This document shows positions 24,780-34,011 of a stretch of 64,000 bases of DNA, piece after piece (the first letter of the stretch is position 1; the number at the start of each line of letters is the position of its first letter). The notes under the pieces were generated by a model. That model did not search any database. It had not been told where the DNA came from and worked only from the letters and a program-made list of their open reading frames with translations. This stretch comes from Victivallaceae bacterium. Lineage in GTDB: Bacteria > Verrucomicrobiota > Lentisphaeria > Victivallales > Victivallaceae. The stretch is taken from the NCBI GenBank assembly GCA_028709805.1, contig JAQUTL010000012.1, positions 1 to 64,000 of the forward strand, given 5' to 3'. The translations under genes were made by a program, and so were the position numbers.

Positions 24780-26234
24780 ATGAAAATAAAAATCCACTCC
24801 GCCGCGCTTCTGATTCTGACACTGTGCGCCGGATTCGCCGACACCCCGGAACTGAAACAGGCCAGATGCGAAAAACTTCCAACCGCCGACGCCGTCCAGA
24901 TTGACACCGGCTTCCCCTATTACGCCGGCCGTTCGCCGCGCAGCATCGCCAATGAACTCGAAGTAAACGGCATTCAGGCCGTCTACTATTTTGTGATCCT
25001 GCCGCCGGTCATGCCGGGACTGATCCCCGAACTTCAAAGCCGCGGCGTGCCGGTGGCGCTGATGACGCTTCCGGCCATGGTCTATCCATCCGAGGCGGCG
25101 CTCGACAACCTGCTGCCGGAAAACTGGCGCGAATGGCAGGTGGAGTTCACCGATCCGGCGCGCATGAGCCAGTACATTTTCATCGGATTCAACTACCCGG
25201 AGTACCGCGCCTGGTACAAGCCGTATCTGAACAAAATGCTGACGGATAACAATTTCGACGGGTTCACCTTTGCCGAAGTGATGTATCCGATCGGCGATGG
25301 CGTCGAACAGTCGCCGCCGTTTTACGGCGACGTTTCGGAGAACTTCCGCCGCTCGTTCATGATTGAGACGGGAAACGACGCTTTTCCGGATTTTTCCAAT
25401 CCGTCGTCGCCGCATTATTTCAAAACCGACACGGCGCTTTATCAGGCGCTCGCCGCCTACCGGGTCAAGGTTGTCAACGAATTTTACAACGACATTATCA
25501 ACTCGCCGGACGGCGCCAGAGCCGCCGTGCCGAACATCCGGTTCGCCACCTGGACGCTGGGCATAAATCTGCCGGACGGCACGGCTAAACTCCGGGAACG
25601 GGAGGGCAATGACATCGCGTCCATGATCCGGCTGGTCCGCCCGGATATGCATTTCATCCAGACGCACGCTCCCGACTGGAGCAACCCCGATCTGCCGCCG
25701 GACTATCCGCTGCTGTACGCCCCGTTTTTCGAGGAAATCCGCCGGGCGGCTCCGGGTGTCAAAGTCGCGCTTCAAGGCGACTTCGGCTCGCTGACCGCCA
25801 CCCGCCGCTCACCGGAATGGCGGCGCATATTCCATGACGCCGCCGCGAAAGCCGGCGTGGACTCCACCGTCTGGTACGAATTTTCGCTCCGCAGCGAAGT
25901 GTACGACCAGCCCCCTGAACCGCGCAAACTGACGGCCAACAGCACAAACGCGATCCTGACTTTCGACCACCGGCTCGGCCCGGACGCCGAAAAAATCATG
26001 ACCGGCCGCCGGCTCGGACGCGCCGTCATCCGGGAATCCGTGGTTGACGGCTGCGACCTGATTTGCGAGCTTGACACGCCGCTGTATCCCGGCGAAATCG
26101 TAAACATCGATTATTCCGGAGTGCCGGACGATCCGTCCGTCCGCTTCGGCGACGACACCGGACCGGTCAACGCCGCGCCGGAGGAGTCCGCCGCGCCGCT
26201 GAAAGTGCTGCCGCGCCCCGATCCGGCCGGATAG
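24780..26234 (+). CDS. Secreted hypothetical protein, TIM-barrel-like
   Basis: 484 residues. The N-terminal 20 form a signal peptide (MKIKIHSAALLILTLCAGFA). The body reads like a (beta/alpha)8 enzyme: ELEVNGIQAVYYFVILPP, SRGVPVALMTLPAMVYPS, NFDGFTFAEVMYP, IRLVRPDMHFIQTHAPDW and GVKVALQGDFGS, with an acidic residue after several strands, then a beta-rich C-terminal domain of about 100 residues. This resembles secreted glycoside-hydrolase-like proteins, but I cannot assign a family. The last 124 bases overlap the convergent activase gene. Confidence 0.6.
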   Translation: MKIKIHSAALLILTLCAGFADTPELKQARCEKLPTADAVQIDTGFPYYAGRSPRSIANELEVNGIQAVYYFVILPPVMPGLIPELQSRGVPVALMTLPAMVYPSEAALDNLLPENWREWQVEFTDPARMSQYIFIGFNYPEYRAWYKPYLNKMLTDNNFDGFTFAEVMYPIGDGVEQSPPFYGDVSENFRRSFMIETGNDAFPDFSNPSSPHYFKTDTALYQALAAYRVKVVNEFYNDIINSPDGARAAVPNIRFATWTLGINLPDGTAKLREREGNDIASMIRLVRPDMHFIQTHAPDWSNPDLPPDYPLLYAPFFEEIRRAAPGVKVALQGDFGSLTATRRSPEWRRIFHDAAAKAGVDSTVWYEFSLRSEVYDQPPEPRKLTANSTNAILTFDHRLGPDAEKIMTGRRLGRAVIRESVVDGCDLICELDTPLYPGEIVNIDYSGVPDDPSVRFGDDTGPVNAAPEESAAPLKVLPRPDPAG

Positions 26235-27007
26235 CTCCGGTTCAATCCGGCATATTTGGCCGCCGCCGCCGGATTTGACGGCAGAAACTCCACCGCGCCG
26301 AGTCCGAATCCGGAAACAATGCGCCGCACCGCCTCAAGTTCCGCCGGCGCATCATTGCAGCCGGGAATGACCGGACAGCGCACCTTGATGCGCGCTCCGG
26401 TTCCAGCCAGAGCTTCAAGATTGCCGATAATTGTGCGATTGCCGCGGCCGGTCAGCCTCCGATGCAGCCCGGGATCGGCCGCTTTGAGGTCAAAATAAAA
26501 AAGCTCCACATATTCCGCCGCCGCCAGCAGATGTTCCGTCGGCAGTTCGCCGCAGGTTTCAACAACCGTCGTTCCGATTTTTTCCGCCGCGGCGAGCTTC
26601 AGCAGTTCAAGCGCGAAGTCGAACTGAAACAAAGGTTCGCCGCCGCTCAACGTCATGCCGCCGGAAGCTCCGTAGAACGGAACGTCGCGCCGCACCGCGG
26701 CCAGCACTTCCGCTGCGGTCATCCGCCGCCCGATTATCCGCCGCGCCCCGTAAACGCAGACCGCGGCGCAGCGGCCGCAGCCGACGCAGTTTGCACGGTC
26801 AAAATTCACCGGACAGTCAACCGTCCGGCATTTTCCGCATCCGGCGCACTTTTCCGGCTCAAAAAAAAGCTCCGGCGCCAAGTTCTGCGATTCCGGGTTG
26901 TGACACCAGACGCACCGCAGGGGACAACCCTTCAAAAATACCGCCGTCCGGATTCCCGGTCCGTCGCGCAGCGAAAATCCGGCGATGTCGAACACCACTC
27001 CGCTCAT
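26111..27007 (-). CDS. Glycyl radical enzyme activase (radical SAM)
   Basis: 298 residues. The radical SAM cluster motif is GCPLRCVWCHNPES (CxxxCxxC). Two ferredoxin-type [4Fe-4S] motifs follow (CAGCGKC...C and CVGCGRC...C), then SGGEPLFQ and VETCGELP. It abstracts a hydrogen from the conserved glycine of the partner enzyme. ATG 27007 overlaps the upstream glycyl radical enzyme stop by 4 bases. The C-terminal 35 residues are Gly/Ser/Pro-rich and lie wholly over the convergent gene, so they look like a read-through extension. Confidence 0.93.
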   Translation of the reverse strand: MSGVVFDIAGFSLRDGPGIRTAVFLKGCPLRCVWCHNPESQNLAPELFFEPEKCAGCGKCRTVDCPVNFDRANCVGCGRCAAVCVYGARRIIGRRMTAAEVLAAVRRDVPFYGASGGMTLSGGEPLFQFDFALELLKLAAAEKIGTTVVETCGELPTEHLLAAAEYVELFYFDLKAADPGLHRRLTGRGNRTIIGNLEALAGTGARIKVRCPVIPGCNDAPAELEAVRRIVSGFGLGAVEFLPSNPAAAAKYAGLNRSYPAGSGRGSTFSGAADSSGAALTGPVSSPKRTDGSSGTPE

Positions 27008-29145
27008 GACCGCGACTCCCCGGCCGCCCGGTTGATGATCATCTCCTGCCATTCGCCGGACAGCGTGGCAAAACGGGCCGACCAGCCGGAAATGCGCACC
27101 ACCAGATTGGGAAAACGGTCGGGATCGCGCCGGGCCTCGCGCAGCATTTCAACGCTGACCGTGTCCAGCTGTAAATAAAAGCCACCGAGTTTGATGAAGC
27201 CGCGGAGCAGTTCGACAACCGCCGCCGCCGCGTCTCCGGTTCCGCGAATGCCGGCCTCCAGACGCAGGTCAAGCGGACAGCCGTTGGGCGTCCGCGTAAA
27301 ATCCATTTTGCAGTAAGAACGGATCGCCGCGGTCAGCGGCAGACGCCCGGTCCCCGGCGTGGGCGAAAGATTCGGCGCCAGATATTCCCCGGCAAACCGG
27401 CCGAACGCCACCGCCTTGCGGCGACGCGCAAATTCGATCTCGCGCCCGAATGTGCTGACGCCGCACGGCACCAGAACGTCACGCACTTTGGAACGGGCGG
27501 CGACGATGGCGGTGTAGTCATTGAACACCCGGAGCATCATCGCGTCGGCCGCGTCGTCGTCATTGCCGTAGCATATCAGGTCGCGGACAATCTCGCGGCG
27601 CAGCGCTTCGGCGCCATGCCAGTCGTTCTCCAGCACGGCGGACAACTCGGCCAAAGTTAAACGTTTCTCGTCGAACACATATTTTTTGATCGCCAGAAGC
27701 GAGTTCGCCACGTCCGGCAGACCGCCGGCGTGAATGGCGCGCACGGTGTATTCGGCTCCGAAGTCGCAGTACGACCGCCCGGACTCGCGGCAGGAGGGCA
27801 TCAGCAGCGACAGCACAGCCGCCGGATGGCTGCACCTCCCGGTGTAAAACTCCGCTTCAATCGAGTCGCGCAAATCGTCGCACATTTTTGCCAGTTCTCC
27901 GGTAAAACCGGCGTACAGCGACTCGAAGCTGTTCATTCCGCGCGGCGGAAACAGCACCCGCTGCAGCGCGATCAACGCGTCAAACGGCCGGTAGCCGAAG
28001 TTGGTGCGCCCCGGAACAATCACCTCCCAGCAGCCGTCATTGGTGAACGAAAGCGCCTGACGCTCCGGTATTCCCAGACCGCGCAGACCGGCCAGCACCA
28101 CCGGTTCGTTGTAGATCGACACTATTCCGCCGCCGCAAAGTTGAACCTCCGCAATCCGGCGCAGCAGCTGTTCCGAAGTGCCCGGCCCCACGCGGACCGC
28201 CACCGGGTAATCGCTGATATGCAACTCCTCAATCACGTCAAGGACCAAAAAAGTTACAGCGTTCTCCACCGGAAGACCGGTGGCGGGGTCAATGCCGCCG
28301 AGAATGATGTTCTGATACACCTGCGCGTCGCCGCTGCCGGGCGCGAACCGCGATCCCGCCCGCAGACCGTGACACCATTCCGTTCCCTTTATCCAGAAGT
28401 GCGCCACAAGCTCCCGGGCGAAACCGGGCGTGATCGCTCCGGACGCCAGATCGCGCTCAAGATATTTGCCGAGAATCAGGTCGAACCGCCCCAGTCCGCT
28501 CCAGTTTCCGCAGAGCCTTTGAAATTCAAAGAACAGCCAGAAACTTTGCAGCGCCTCGCGGAAATTCGACGGCGGTGCCGTCATCAGCCTGCGCAGTACG
28601 GCGGAAATATCGAAAAAAAACTCGCGACCGGCGCCGTCATCCCCGCAATTTTCAGCCATATCCTCATATGCGGCGGCGTAACGCCACATCCATGTCCGCA
28701 TTGCGCCGGCCGCGGTCAGCAGGGCACGGCGGAATCCGGCGCGTCCGGGATCGCTTTCACGGCGGTTCAACTCCGCCAGTTCCGCCTCCAGACCGGACAG
28801 CCCCTTGGCCACCGCGTCTCCAAAATCAACAGTGGTGTGACTGATCGACCCCATACCCGGCCACCCCGGAATGAGATGTTCCGTCGCCTCCATGAACGGC
28901 GCGGCGCCGGCGAGCAGCTCCTCCGGCACGATCTCCAGCGGTGCAGAAGCGGCGAGCCGTGCCGCCAGCTCCGCATGACGCGTCTGATTGTCCGCCCCCG
29001 GACATCCGGTTGCGCCGCTCATCAAGTCGCCGGCGCGAACCAGCCGGCCGGCGAATCCGCCGCTGAGATAGCGCCATGCCAACTCTCGGGTTTTCGTGCT
29101 CAGCCGGACCGGACCGTCACCCAGCGGATTGAAGCCATGCGTCAT
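27004..29145 (-). CDS. Glycyl radical enzyme (PFL/diol-dehydratase superfamily), substrate unknown
   Basis: 713 residues. The thiyl-radical site is NDGCWEVIVPG (Cys372, Glu374) and the glycyl radical site is VVRISGWSARF (Gly687). A superfamily motif APNLSPTPGTG is near 590. The GCxE pattern places it with dehydratases/lyases (Cys followed two later by Glu) rather than with true pyruvate formate-lyase (Cys-Cys). Trp between them and the short length are unusual. The substrate cannot be read from the sequence. AAGGAG precedes the ATG, and the activase gene follows with an ATGA overlap. The enzyme would need anoxic conditions. Confidence 0.9.
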   Translation of the reverse strand: MTHGFNPLGDGPVRLSTKTRELAWRYLSGGFAGRLVRAGDLMSGATGCPGADNQTRHAELAARLAASAPLEIVPEELLAGAAPFMEATEHLIPGWPGMGSISHTTVDFGDAVAKGLSGLEAELAELNRRESDPGRAGFRRALLTAAGAMRTWMWRYAAAYEDMAENCGDDGAGREFFFDISAVLRRLMTAPPSNFREALQSFWLFFEFQRLCGNWSGLGRFDLILGKYLERDLASGAITPGFARELVAHFWIKGTEWCHGLRAGSRFAPGSGDAQVYQNIILGGIDPATGLPVENAVTFLVLDVIEELHISDYPVAVRVGPGTSEQLLRRIAEVQLCGGGIVSIYNEPVVLAGLRGLGIPERQALSFTNDGCWEVIVPGRTNFGYRPFDALIALQRVLFPPRGMNSFESLYAGFTGELAKMCDDLRDSIEAEFYTGRCSHPAAVLSLLMPSCRESGRSYCDFGAEYTVRAIHAGGLPDVANSLLAIKKYVFDEKRLTLAELSAVLENDWHGAEALRREIVRDLICYGNDDDAADAMMLRVFNDYTAIVAARSKVRDVLVPCGVSTFGREIEFARRRKAVAFGRFAGEYLAPNLSPTPGTGRLPLTAAIRSYCKMDFTRTPNGCPLDLRLEAGIRGTGDAAAAVVELLRGFIKLGGFYLQLDTVSVEMLREARRDPDRFPNLVVRISGWSARFATLSGEWQEMIINRAAGESRS

Positions 29146-29174
29146 AATCGCCGCTCCTTATTTTACTTTGAGGT

Positions 29175-29203
29175 AATATATACCGGCGGACGGCGCCGCG
29201 CAA
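29175..29203 (-). promoter_or_regulatory. Sigma70 promoter of the glycyl radical enzyme operon
   Basis: Minus strand: TTGCGC (29198-29203), 17 bases, TATATT (29175-29180), 29 bases before the ATG. Confidence 0.6.
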
Positions 29204-29234
29204 GTTGTTTTGCCGCCGAACATGGAACCGCAAC

Positions 29235-29263
29235 TTGATTTTTTCACCGGACGATGCCATATT
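29235..29263 (+). promoter_or_regulatory. Sigma70 promoter of the first GH20-like gene
   Basis: TTGATT (29235-29240), 17 bases, TGC-CATATT (-10 at 29258-29263). It diverges from the glycyl radical enzyme promoter. Confidence 0.6.
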
Positions 29264-29297
29264 ACAGTCGGCAACAAGAAAAAAAGGGAAATATTTT

Positions 29298-31934
29298 ATG
29301 GAAAATATTCTGAAATCAACGGCGGCGGCGCTGCTTGCGCCAATCTCGCTGTTCGCCGCCGTCACCGTGCAGATGAAGCCGATCGACGGCCTGCAGATCA
29401 ACACGCCGTTCTGTGAACTGTCCACCGCCTCACGGCTGATCGCCATCGAGCCGCCGTGGGGTCACTGCTACTTCAACAACGGCAAGGACAAAGTCGATAT
29501 TTCCGGCGACGGCCAAGCCGCCTCCATGCTTCAGGCCGTTCCGAATGAATTTGAACTCACCCGCTACACCGCGACAACCGCGGGCGACACCGCCACGGTC
29601 ACGCTTGAATGCAAACTGGTAAAAGACGTCAAGGCCTTTCTTGAATACACCGCCTTCGCCGTTCCCGGCTATGTTCTGGCCGGCAGCGACTATTCAGCCG
29701 TTTCAATGGACGGCAAAACCGTCTCCGGGCATATCGACACCGCCGAGGCCGGAGAAATATACCGCTACGCTGAAAATTTCAAAACGCTGGAAGTCATTTC
29801 AAAGCTCGGCCGGCTCAATATTGAGGTGGTCTCCGGTCCCGGTCTTAACTTTCTCGACCGCCGCGGCACGAAATTCATGGATCGCGGCTGTTACTGGATC
29901 GGCAACCCGCACACCGCGCTTGAATTCGGAAAAATCCTGAAGTCGGAAATAAAAATATCGTTCACTCCGGCCGGCGACCTCAAGATCATCGAGCCGGCCC
30001 TCCCCTCCGGCAATTTTTCCGCAACCGACGACCCGGCCGTGGTGAAGCCGGCGGCAAAGCCGGAGATACCGCTGGTTCCGGTTCCGCGCTCACTGGAAAA
30101 ACTCGGCGGCACATACACGCCGGGCGGACAGGCCGTCTTCAAGTCGGCGTTCACCGGCCGCGACGGTGAACGACTGCGCGCCGCCGCTTCCAGATTGACG
30201 CCCGACGCAACAGTTGACATCACCATTGATGCCGCGCTTGAACCGGAGGAATACCGGTTGACCGTCCTCGACTCCGGCTTGAATATCGCCGCCGCCGCCG
30301 CGCGCGGCGCGTTCTATGCGCTCCAGACCGCCGCCAGACTCGAAAAGAACGGCGCCTATCCGCAAGTAAAAATCAACGACGGACCGGATCTGCCGTTCCG
30401 CGGCGTCCACCTCTGCCTCGACGCCGGCGACCGCACCTATTACGAACTGGTGGAAAAGGTTTTGGCGCCGTCAAAGATCAACACCGTTGTAGGCGAAGTC
30501 GAATATGTCCAGTGGGACGCCACAAAACCGCTCGGCATCCACCAGGAGGACGGCATGACCAAAGAACAGCTTGCCGAATTCGCCAAACTCTGCGATGACA
30601 ACTTCATCGACTTCATCCCGCTCATGCAGACGCTCGGTCACTGCGGCTGGCTGTTCGCAAACGGCCGGAACTCCGCCATGGCCGAAGATACCGACACCCC
30701 CTACGCCTACAACGTCTCCAATCCGGCCGTCTACCCGCTGATGAGCGCCATTCTCGACGAGCTTTTCGCAATCCGTCCGTTCGACCGTCTCCATATCGGC
30801 CACGACGAAGTCACCATGCGCGGCCGCTTCCCGCACCGCCCGGAAAATGTGGCCAAGGGCATCAAGCAGATCGTTTTCGACGACGTGATGTTCTACTACA
30901 ACTACGCAAAAAAACACAACGCCGAAATCATGATGTGGCATGACATGTTCATGACGCCGGATGAGTCGCTGATCGCCTTCGGCGGTGCGCCCAACAATCT
31001 TGCCGAGCTGCGCCAGGACCTCCCGCGCGACATCGTGTTCTGCGTCTGGCGCTACACCGGCGACAGCTTCCCGGAATTCAGATTGCTGAAAAAAGAGGGC
31101 TTCGAGGTCATCGGCTGTTCGTGGTACGTCAAAAACAATCCGGAACAGCTTGCCGAAACCGCCATAAAGGAGGGCACGTCCGGCGTGCTGGCCACTACAT
31201 GGGCCGGATATTTCGGCAGCAAAACCCTGCTGTCGGAAAATTTCTATCAGGTCGAGCCTTACGTCCGCAGTGCGGCCTGGGGCTGGCGGACGTCGCGCCG
31301 CGACAATTCCGGCATAAACTTCTCCCGCTTGCTCTGCGACCTCCTGACCGTTCCCGGAACCGGAGAACACTCCGGCACAACGATCGATCTTTCCGGAGCC
31401 GCCAATCTGCCGCTCGCCCGGGAAAACGCGCCGTTCCTGCTCTGCGACAACATGGATATCGACCTGCTGCCGGAAGCCGGATATTTCGGAGACACCAGAT
31501 TCATTCTGCCGCGTCTCGCGGGAAAACCGGCGGCGGTGGCGTTCAAGTCACGGCTCAATCCGCTTTTCCCGGAAAACTCCGTTCCGGTGCCGGTCAACCG
31601 CAAGGCATCCTCGGTGCGCGTATTGGCCACCACCGCCGGACTGACGCCGCCGGACAAAACTCCGATGTTTTCCCTGACGCTGAACTACGCCGACGGCTCG
31701 TCCGATACGCTGACCGCCCTGAGCGGCATAGACACCGGAGCGCCGTCCGCCGATTTCAACCTTTATCTGCCGCCGTACAAGGCCTGCACATGGCGCTCGG
31801 ACGGCGCGGAATTCAACATCTGGAGTTCCGAATTCAAAAACCCGGAACCGGACAAGGAGATCGCATCCATCGTATTCTCCGGCTCGCCAGAGGGGTTCGC
31901 CTGCTACATTCTCGGACTTGCGCTGACCGACTGA
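29298..31934 (+). CDS. Secreted GH20-like beta-N-acetylhexosaminidase
   Basis: 878 residues with a signal peptide (MENILKSTAAALLAPISLFA). Residues about 255-340 form the GH20b-type alpha/beta domain (LVPVPRSLEKLGGTYTP); the catalytic barrel follows (FRGVHLCLDAGDRTYYELVEK). The acid/base pair is Asp502-Glu503 in LHIGHDEV, matching GH20 H-x-G-x-D-E. The N-terminal 240 and C-terminal 250 residues are beta-rich and unassigned. It should release N-acetylhexosamines from host or environmental glycans outside the cell. The in-frame ORF extension to 29205 overlaps the promoter. It is a paralogue of the gene at 39733. Confidence 0.85.
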   Translation: MENILKSTAAALLAPISLFAAVTVQMKPIDGLQINTPFCELSTASRLIAIEPPWGHCYFNNGKDKVDISGDGQAASMLQAVPNEFELTRYTATTAGDTATVTLECKLVKDVKAFLEYTAFAVPGYVLAGSDYSAVSMDGKTVSGHIDTAEAGEIYRYAENFKTLEVISKLGRLNIEVVSGPGLNFLDRRGTKFMDRGCYWIGNPHTALEFGKILKSEIKISFTPAGDLKIIEPALPSGNFSATDDPAVVKPAAKPEIPLVPVPRSLEKLGGTYTPGGQAVFKSAFTGRDGERLRAAASRLTPDATVDITIDAALEPEEYRLTVLDSGLNIAAAAARGAFYALQTAARLEKNGAYPQVKINDGPDLPFRGVHLCLDAGDRTYYELVEKVLAPSKINTVVGEVEYVQWDATKPLGIHQEDGMTKEQLAEFAKLCDDNFIDFIPLMQTLGHCGWLFANGRNSAMAEDTDTPYAYNVSNPAVYPLMSAILDELFAIRPFDRLHIGHDEVTMRGRFPHRPENVAKGIKQIVFDDVMFYYNYAKKHNAEIMMWHDMFMTPDESLIAFGGAPNNLAELRQDLPRDIVFCVWRYTGDSFPEFRLLKKEGFEVIGCSWYVKNNPEQLAETAIKEGTSGVLATTWAGYFGSKTLLSENFYQVEPYVRSAAWGWRTSRRDNSGINFSRLLCDLLTVPGTGEHSGTTIDLSGAANLPLARENAPFLLCDNMDIDLLPEAGYFGDTRFILPRLAGKPAAVAFKSRLNPLFPENSVPVPVNRKASSVRVLATTAGLTPPDKTPMFSLTLNYADGSSDTLTALSGIDTGAPSADFNLYLPPYKACTWRSDGAEFNIWSSEFKNPEPDKEIASIVFSGSPEGFACYILGLALTD

Positions 31935-31960
31935 CCTCCACCGTCGCAATATGACCGCGG

Positions 31961-32002
31961 CGGCGGCCGGGAACAACCGTCTCCCGGAACGCCGCCGTTT
32001 TT
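31961..32002 (+). terminator. Terminator of the first GH20-like gene
   Basis: CGGCGGCCGGGA pairs imperfectly with TCCCGGAACGCCGCCG, followed by five T. Confidence 0.75.
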
Positions 32003-32017
32003 CCGCATCCGCCCGGC

Positions 32018-32046
32018 TTGACGCAACCGGTTTTACGGTGTAATAT
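32018..32046 (+). promoter_or_regulatory. Sigma70 promoter of the U32-like gene
   Basis: TTGACG (32018-32023), 17 bases, TAATAT (32041-32046), 49 bases before the ATG. Confidence 0.7.
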
Positions 32047-32095
32047 ATATTACAGTAGAAAAATATCAACGACGACAAGGAGTGGCAGTAGGGTC

Positions 32096-33187
32096 ATGAA
32101 CAGAGGGAACGCCGGATCGAAGCCGGTCGCAAAATTCGCGATCGGCTATTTCTTCAACAAGAAAAAACCGTTCGTCGAAATTATTGAAAAATATCTGCCG
32201 CACATCGCCGAAATATATTTCCCGTGGCCGGGACTGCTCTCCGCCCGCCAGATACATGTGGACAACGGCGAAATGCTCGACGCGCTCACCGCCGATCTCA
32301 AATGGTGCCGCGAACACCGCCTGGCGCTCGATCTGCTGATGAACGCCACCTGCTACGGCGACGCCGGCGGAACCGTTGACCAGCAACTGGCGATCGGCCG
32401 GTCGCTTGAGCAGATGGACAAGGCCGGGTTGCTGCCGGAAGTGGTGACAACCACATCGCCATTCGTCGCCCGCGTGATAAAAATGGCGGCGCCCCAAATC
32501 GAAATCCGCGCCTCCGTCAACATGCGGCTCAACTCCACACTGGCAATGGAATACATCTCCGACTTCTTCGACTCGTTCTACATGGGACGCGATCTTCAGC
32601 GCGACCTGCCAACGCTGAAGCATTTCAGCAAATGGTGCACTGAAAACGGCAAAAAACTGTGCCTTCTGGCCAACTCCGGCTGTCTGCGCAACTGTCCGTG
32701 GCAGACCTTCCATGAAACGCTGCTGGCTCACGACTTCCAGCGGGCGTTCCATGACTGCCGCCGAATTGACGTGCCGTCGGTCCTCTGCTCAAAAATGTTC
32801 AAAGAGCGCCGTTTTGTGGAATTTCTGCGTGCATCGTGGATCCGCCCGGAAGACCTCCACCGCGTCGAACCCTATGTCGCCGCAATCAAACTCTCGACCC
32901 GCGATGTGCCTGACCCGGAATTGATCATCAAGGCCTATACCGAACGCAAATTCAACGGAAATCTGTTCAAGCTGATCGATCCCGGATTCAGCAACACCTA
33001 TTCCCGCTTCAGCCTCGACAATACCGCATTCCCGCCCGACTGGTTCGACAGCGGTATCGCCGGACTGTGCGCCATCAACTGCACCCACTGCGGACGCTGC
33101 GAGCAGGTAATGGATAAAGTGCTTCGGGAAAAACCGCTGCCGACCTTCGCCCTCTCCGCCGACCGGGTGGACAACATCACCATCTGA
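32096..33187 (+). CDS. U32-peptidase-like, probable iron-sulfur protein
   Basis: 363 residues, no signal peptide. The barrel-like body (KFAIGYFFNKKKPFVEIIEKY, then EIRASVNMRLNS) and the central LLANSGCLRNCPWQTFH recall the U32 family (PrtC/UbiU-type), in which such cysteines bind a [4Fe-4S] cluster. A C-terminal INCTHCGRC adds further cysteine ligands. U32 relatives take part in tRNA/rRNA or quinone hydroxylation or act on collagen; the substrate here is unknown. The gene has its own promoter and a clean terminator, so it stands alone. Assignment to U32 is by pattern only. Confidence 0.55.
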   Translation: MNRGNAGSKPVAKFAIGYFFNKKKPFVEIIEKYLPHIAEIYFPWPGLLSARQIHVDNGEMLDALTADLKWCREHRLALDLLMNATCYGDAGGTVDQQLAIGRSLEQMDKAGLLPEVVTTTSPFVARVIKMAAPQIEIRASVNMRLNSTLAMEYISDFFDSFYMGRDLQRDLPTLKHFSKWCTENGKKLCLLANSGCLRNCPWQTFHETLLAHDFQRAFHDCRRIDVPSVLCSKMFKERRFVEFLRASWIRPEDLHRVEPYVAAIKLSTRDVPDPELIIKAYTERKFNGNLFKLIDPGFSNTYSRFSLDNTAFPPDWFDSGIAGLCAINCTHCGRCEQVMDKVLREKPLPTFALSADRVDNITI

Positions 33188-33212
33188 GCCGATTACCCCT
33201 GCAAAAAAACAC

Positions 33213-33254
33213 AAAACTCCGTTTACCATGAAATACGGTAAACGGAGTTTTTTT
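33213..33254. terminator. Bidirectional terminator
   Basis: AAACTCCGTTTACC pairs perfectly with GGTAAACGGAGTTT, with A- and T-runs on both sides, between the converging U32-like and flavoprotein genes. Confidence 0.95.
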
Positions 33255-33313
33255 ATCCGTAATGCGCGACGCTGCGCCTGAAACGCAACGCCAAGGGCAA
33301 CCCGGCTCCGAAC

Positions 33314-33934
33314 TCAGTCGTTGCGGATGAAATTAGTGGCGATCGGCTTCTCGCGCACCGGCGGCTCGATCTTGGCGGCGGCGATGCATTTGAGCAGCCA
33401 CGCCATATTGTGCCCCAGTGTGCGCATGATCTGCATGCCTTCAAGGTCGCGTTTGACATCAAGCGTGTTGACGCCGTGCACTTCGTTCCAGTACTGCGAT
33501 GAAACCACCGGCATGTTGGAGATCATGAAATATTTGTTCAACCGTTCAAACGCCGCCGAAGCTCCGCCGCGCCGGCAGCTCACCACCGCGGCCGCCGGCT
33601 TGTAGGCGTATTTATCCGCCTTAAGGAAAAACATCCGGTCAAGCAGAGAACAGAGACTGCCGTTCGGCCCGGCGAAGTAAACCGGAGAACCAACGACAAT
33701 CCCGTCGCACGCCGCCGCCAGATTGATGCATTCGTTCACCGGATCGTCCCGGTAAATGCACAGCCCGGTCTTCGCACAGCCGCCGCAGGCCACGCAACCG
33801 TGGATTCCCTTGCTGCCGATATGGAATTCCTGCGTCTCAATGTCATCCTCATTCAGCGCCATGGCCACCTCGCTCAACGCAACGTGCGTGCAGCCCTGAA
33901 CATGCGGACTGCCGTTGATCAACAAAACCTTCAT
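33314..33934 (-). CDS. Iron-sulfur flavoprotein-like NAD(P)H-dependent FMN reductase
   Basis: 206 residues with flavodoxin fold. It starts MKVLLINGSPHVQGCT (FMN phosphate loop). The compact cysteine motif HGCVACGGCAKTGLC (about 45-60) is the [4Fe-4S] site of the ISF family, followed by GSPVYFAGPNGSL and SCRRGGASAAFERLN. It moves electrons between NAD(P)H or ferredoxin and small acceptors in anaerobes. GGGAG precedes the ATG. It is downstream of the exosortase substrate gene on the same strand, 77 bases away, with no proven link. Confidence 0.85.
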   Translation of the reverse strand: MKVLLINGSPHVQGCTHVALSEVAMALNEDDIETQEFHIGSKGIHGCVACGGCAKTGLCIYRDDPVNECINLAAACDGIVVGSPVYFAGPNGSLCSLLDRMFFLKADKYAYKPAAAVVSCRRGGASAAFERLNKYFMISNMPVVSSQYWNEVHGVNTLDVKRDLEGMQIMRTLGHNMAWLLKCIAAAKIEPPVREKPIATNFIRND

Positions 33935-34011
33935 TCTTTATCTCCCTTGATTTTATCTCAGCGCCGCCCCGCCCGTCGTCTTCCGGGTGAAGCAAGCGAC
34001 TTGACTTGTCT

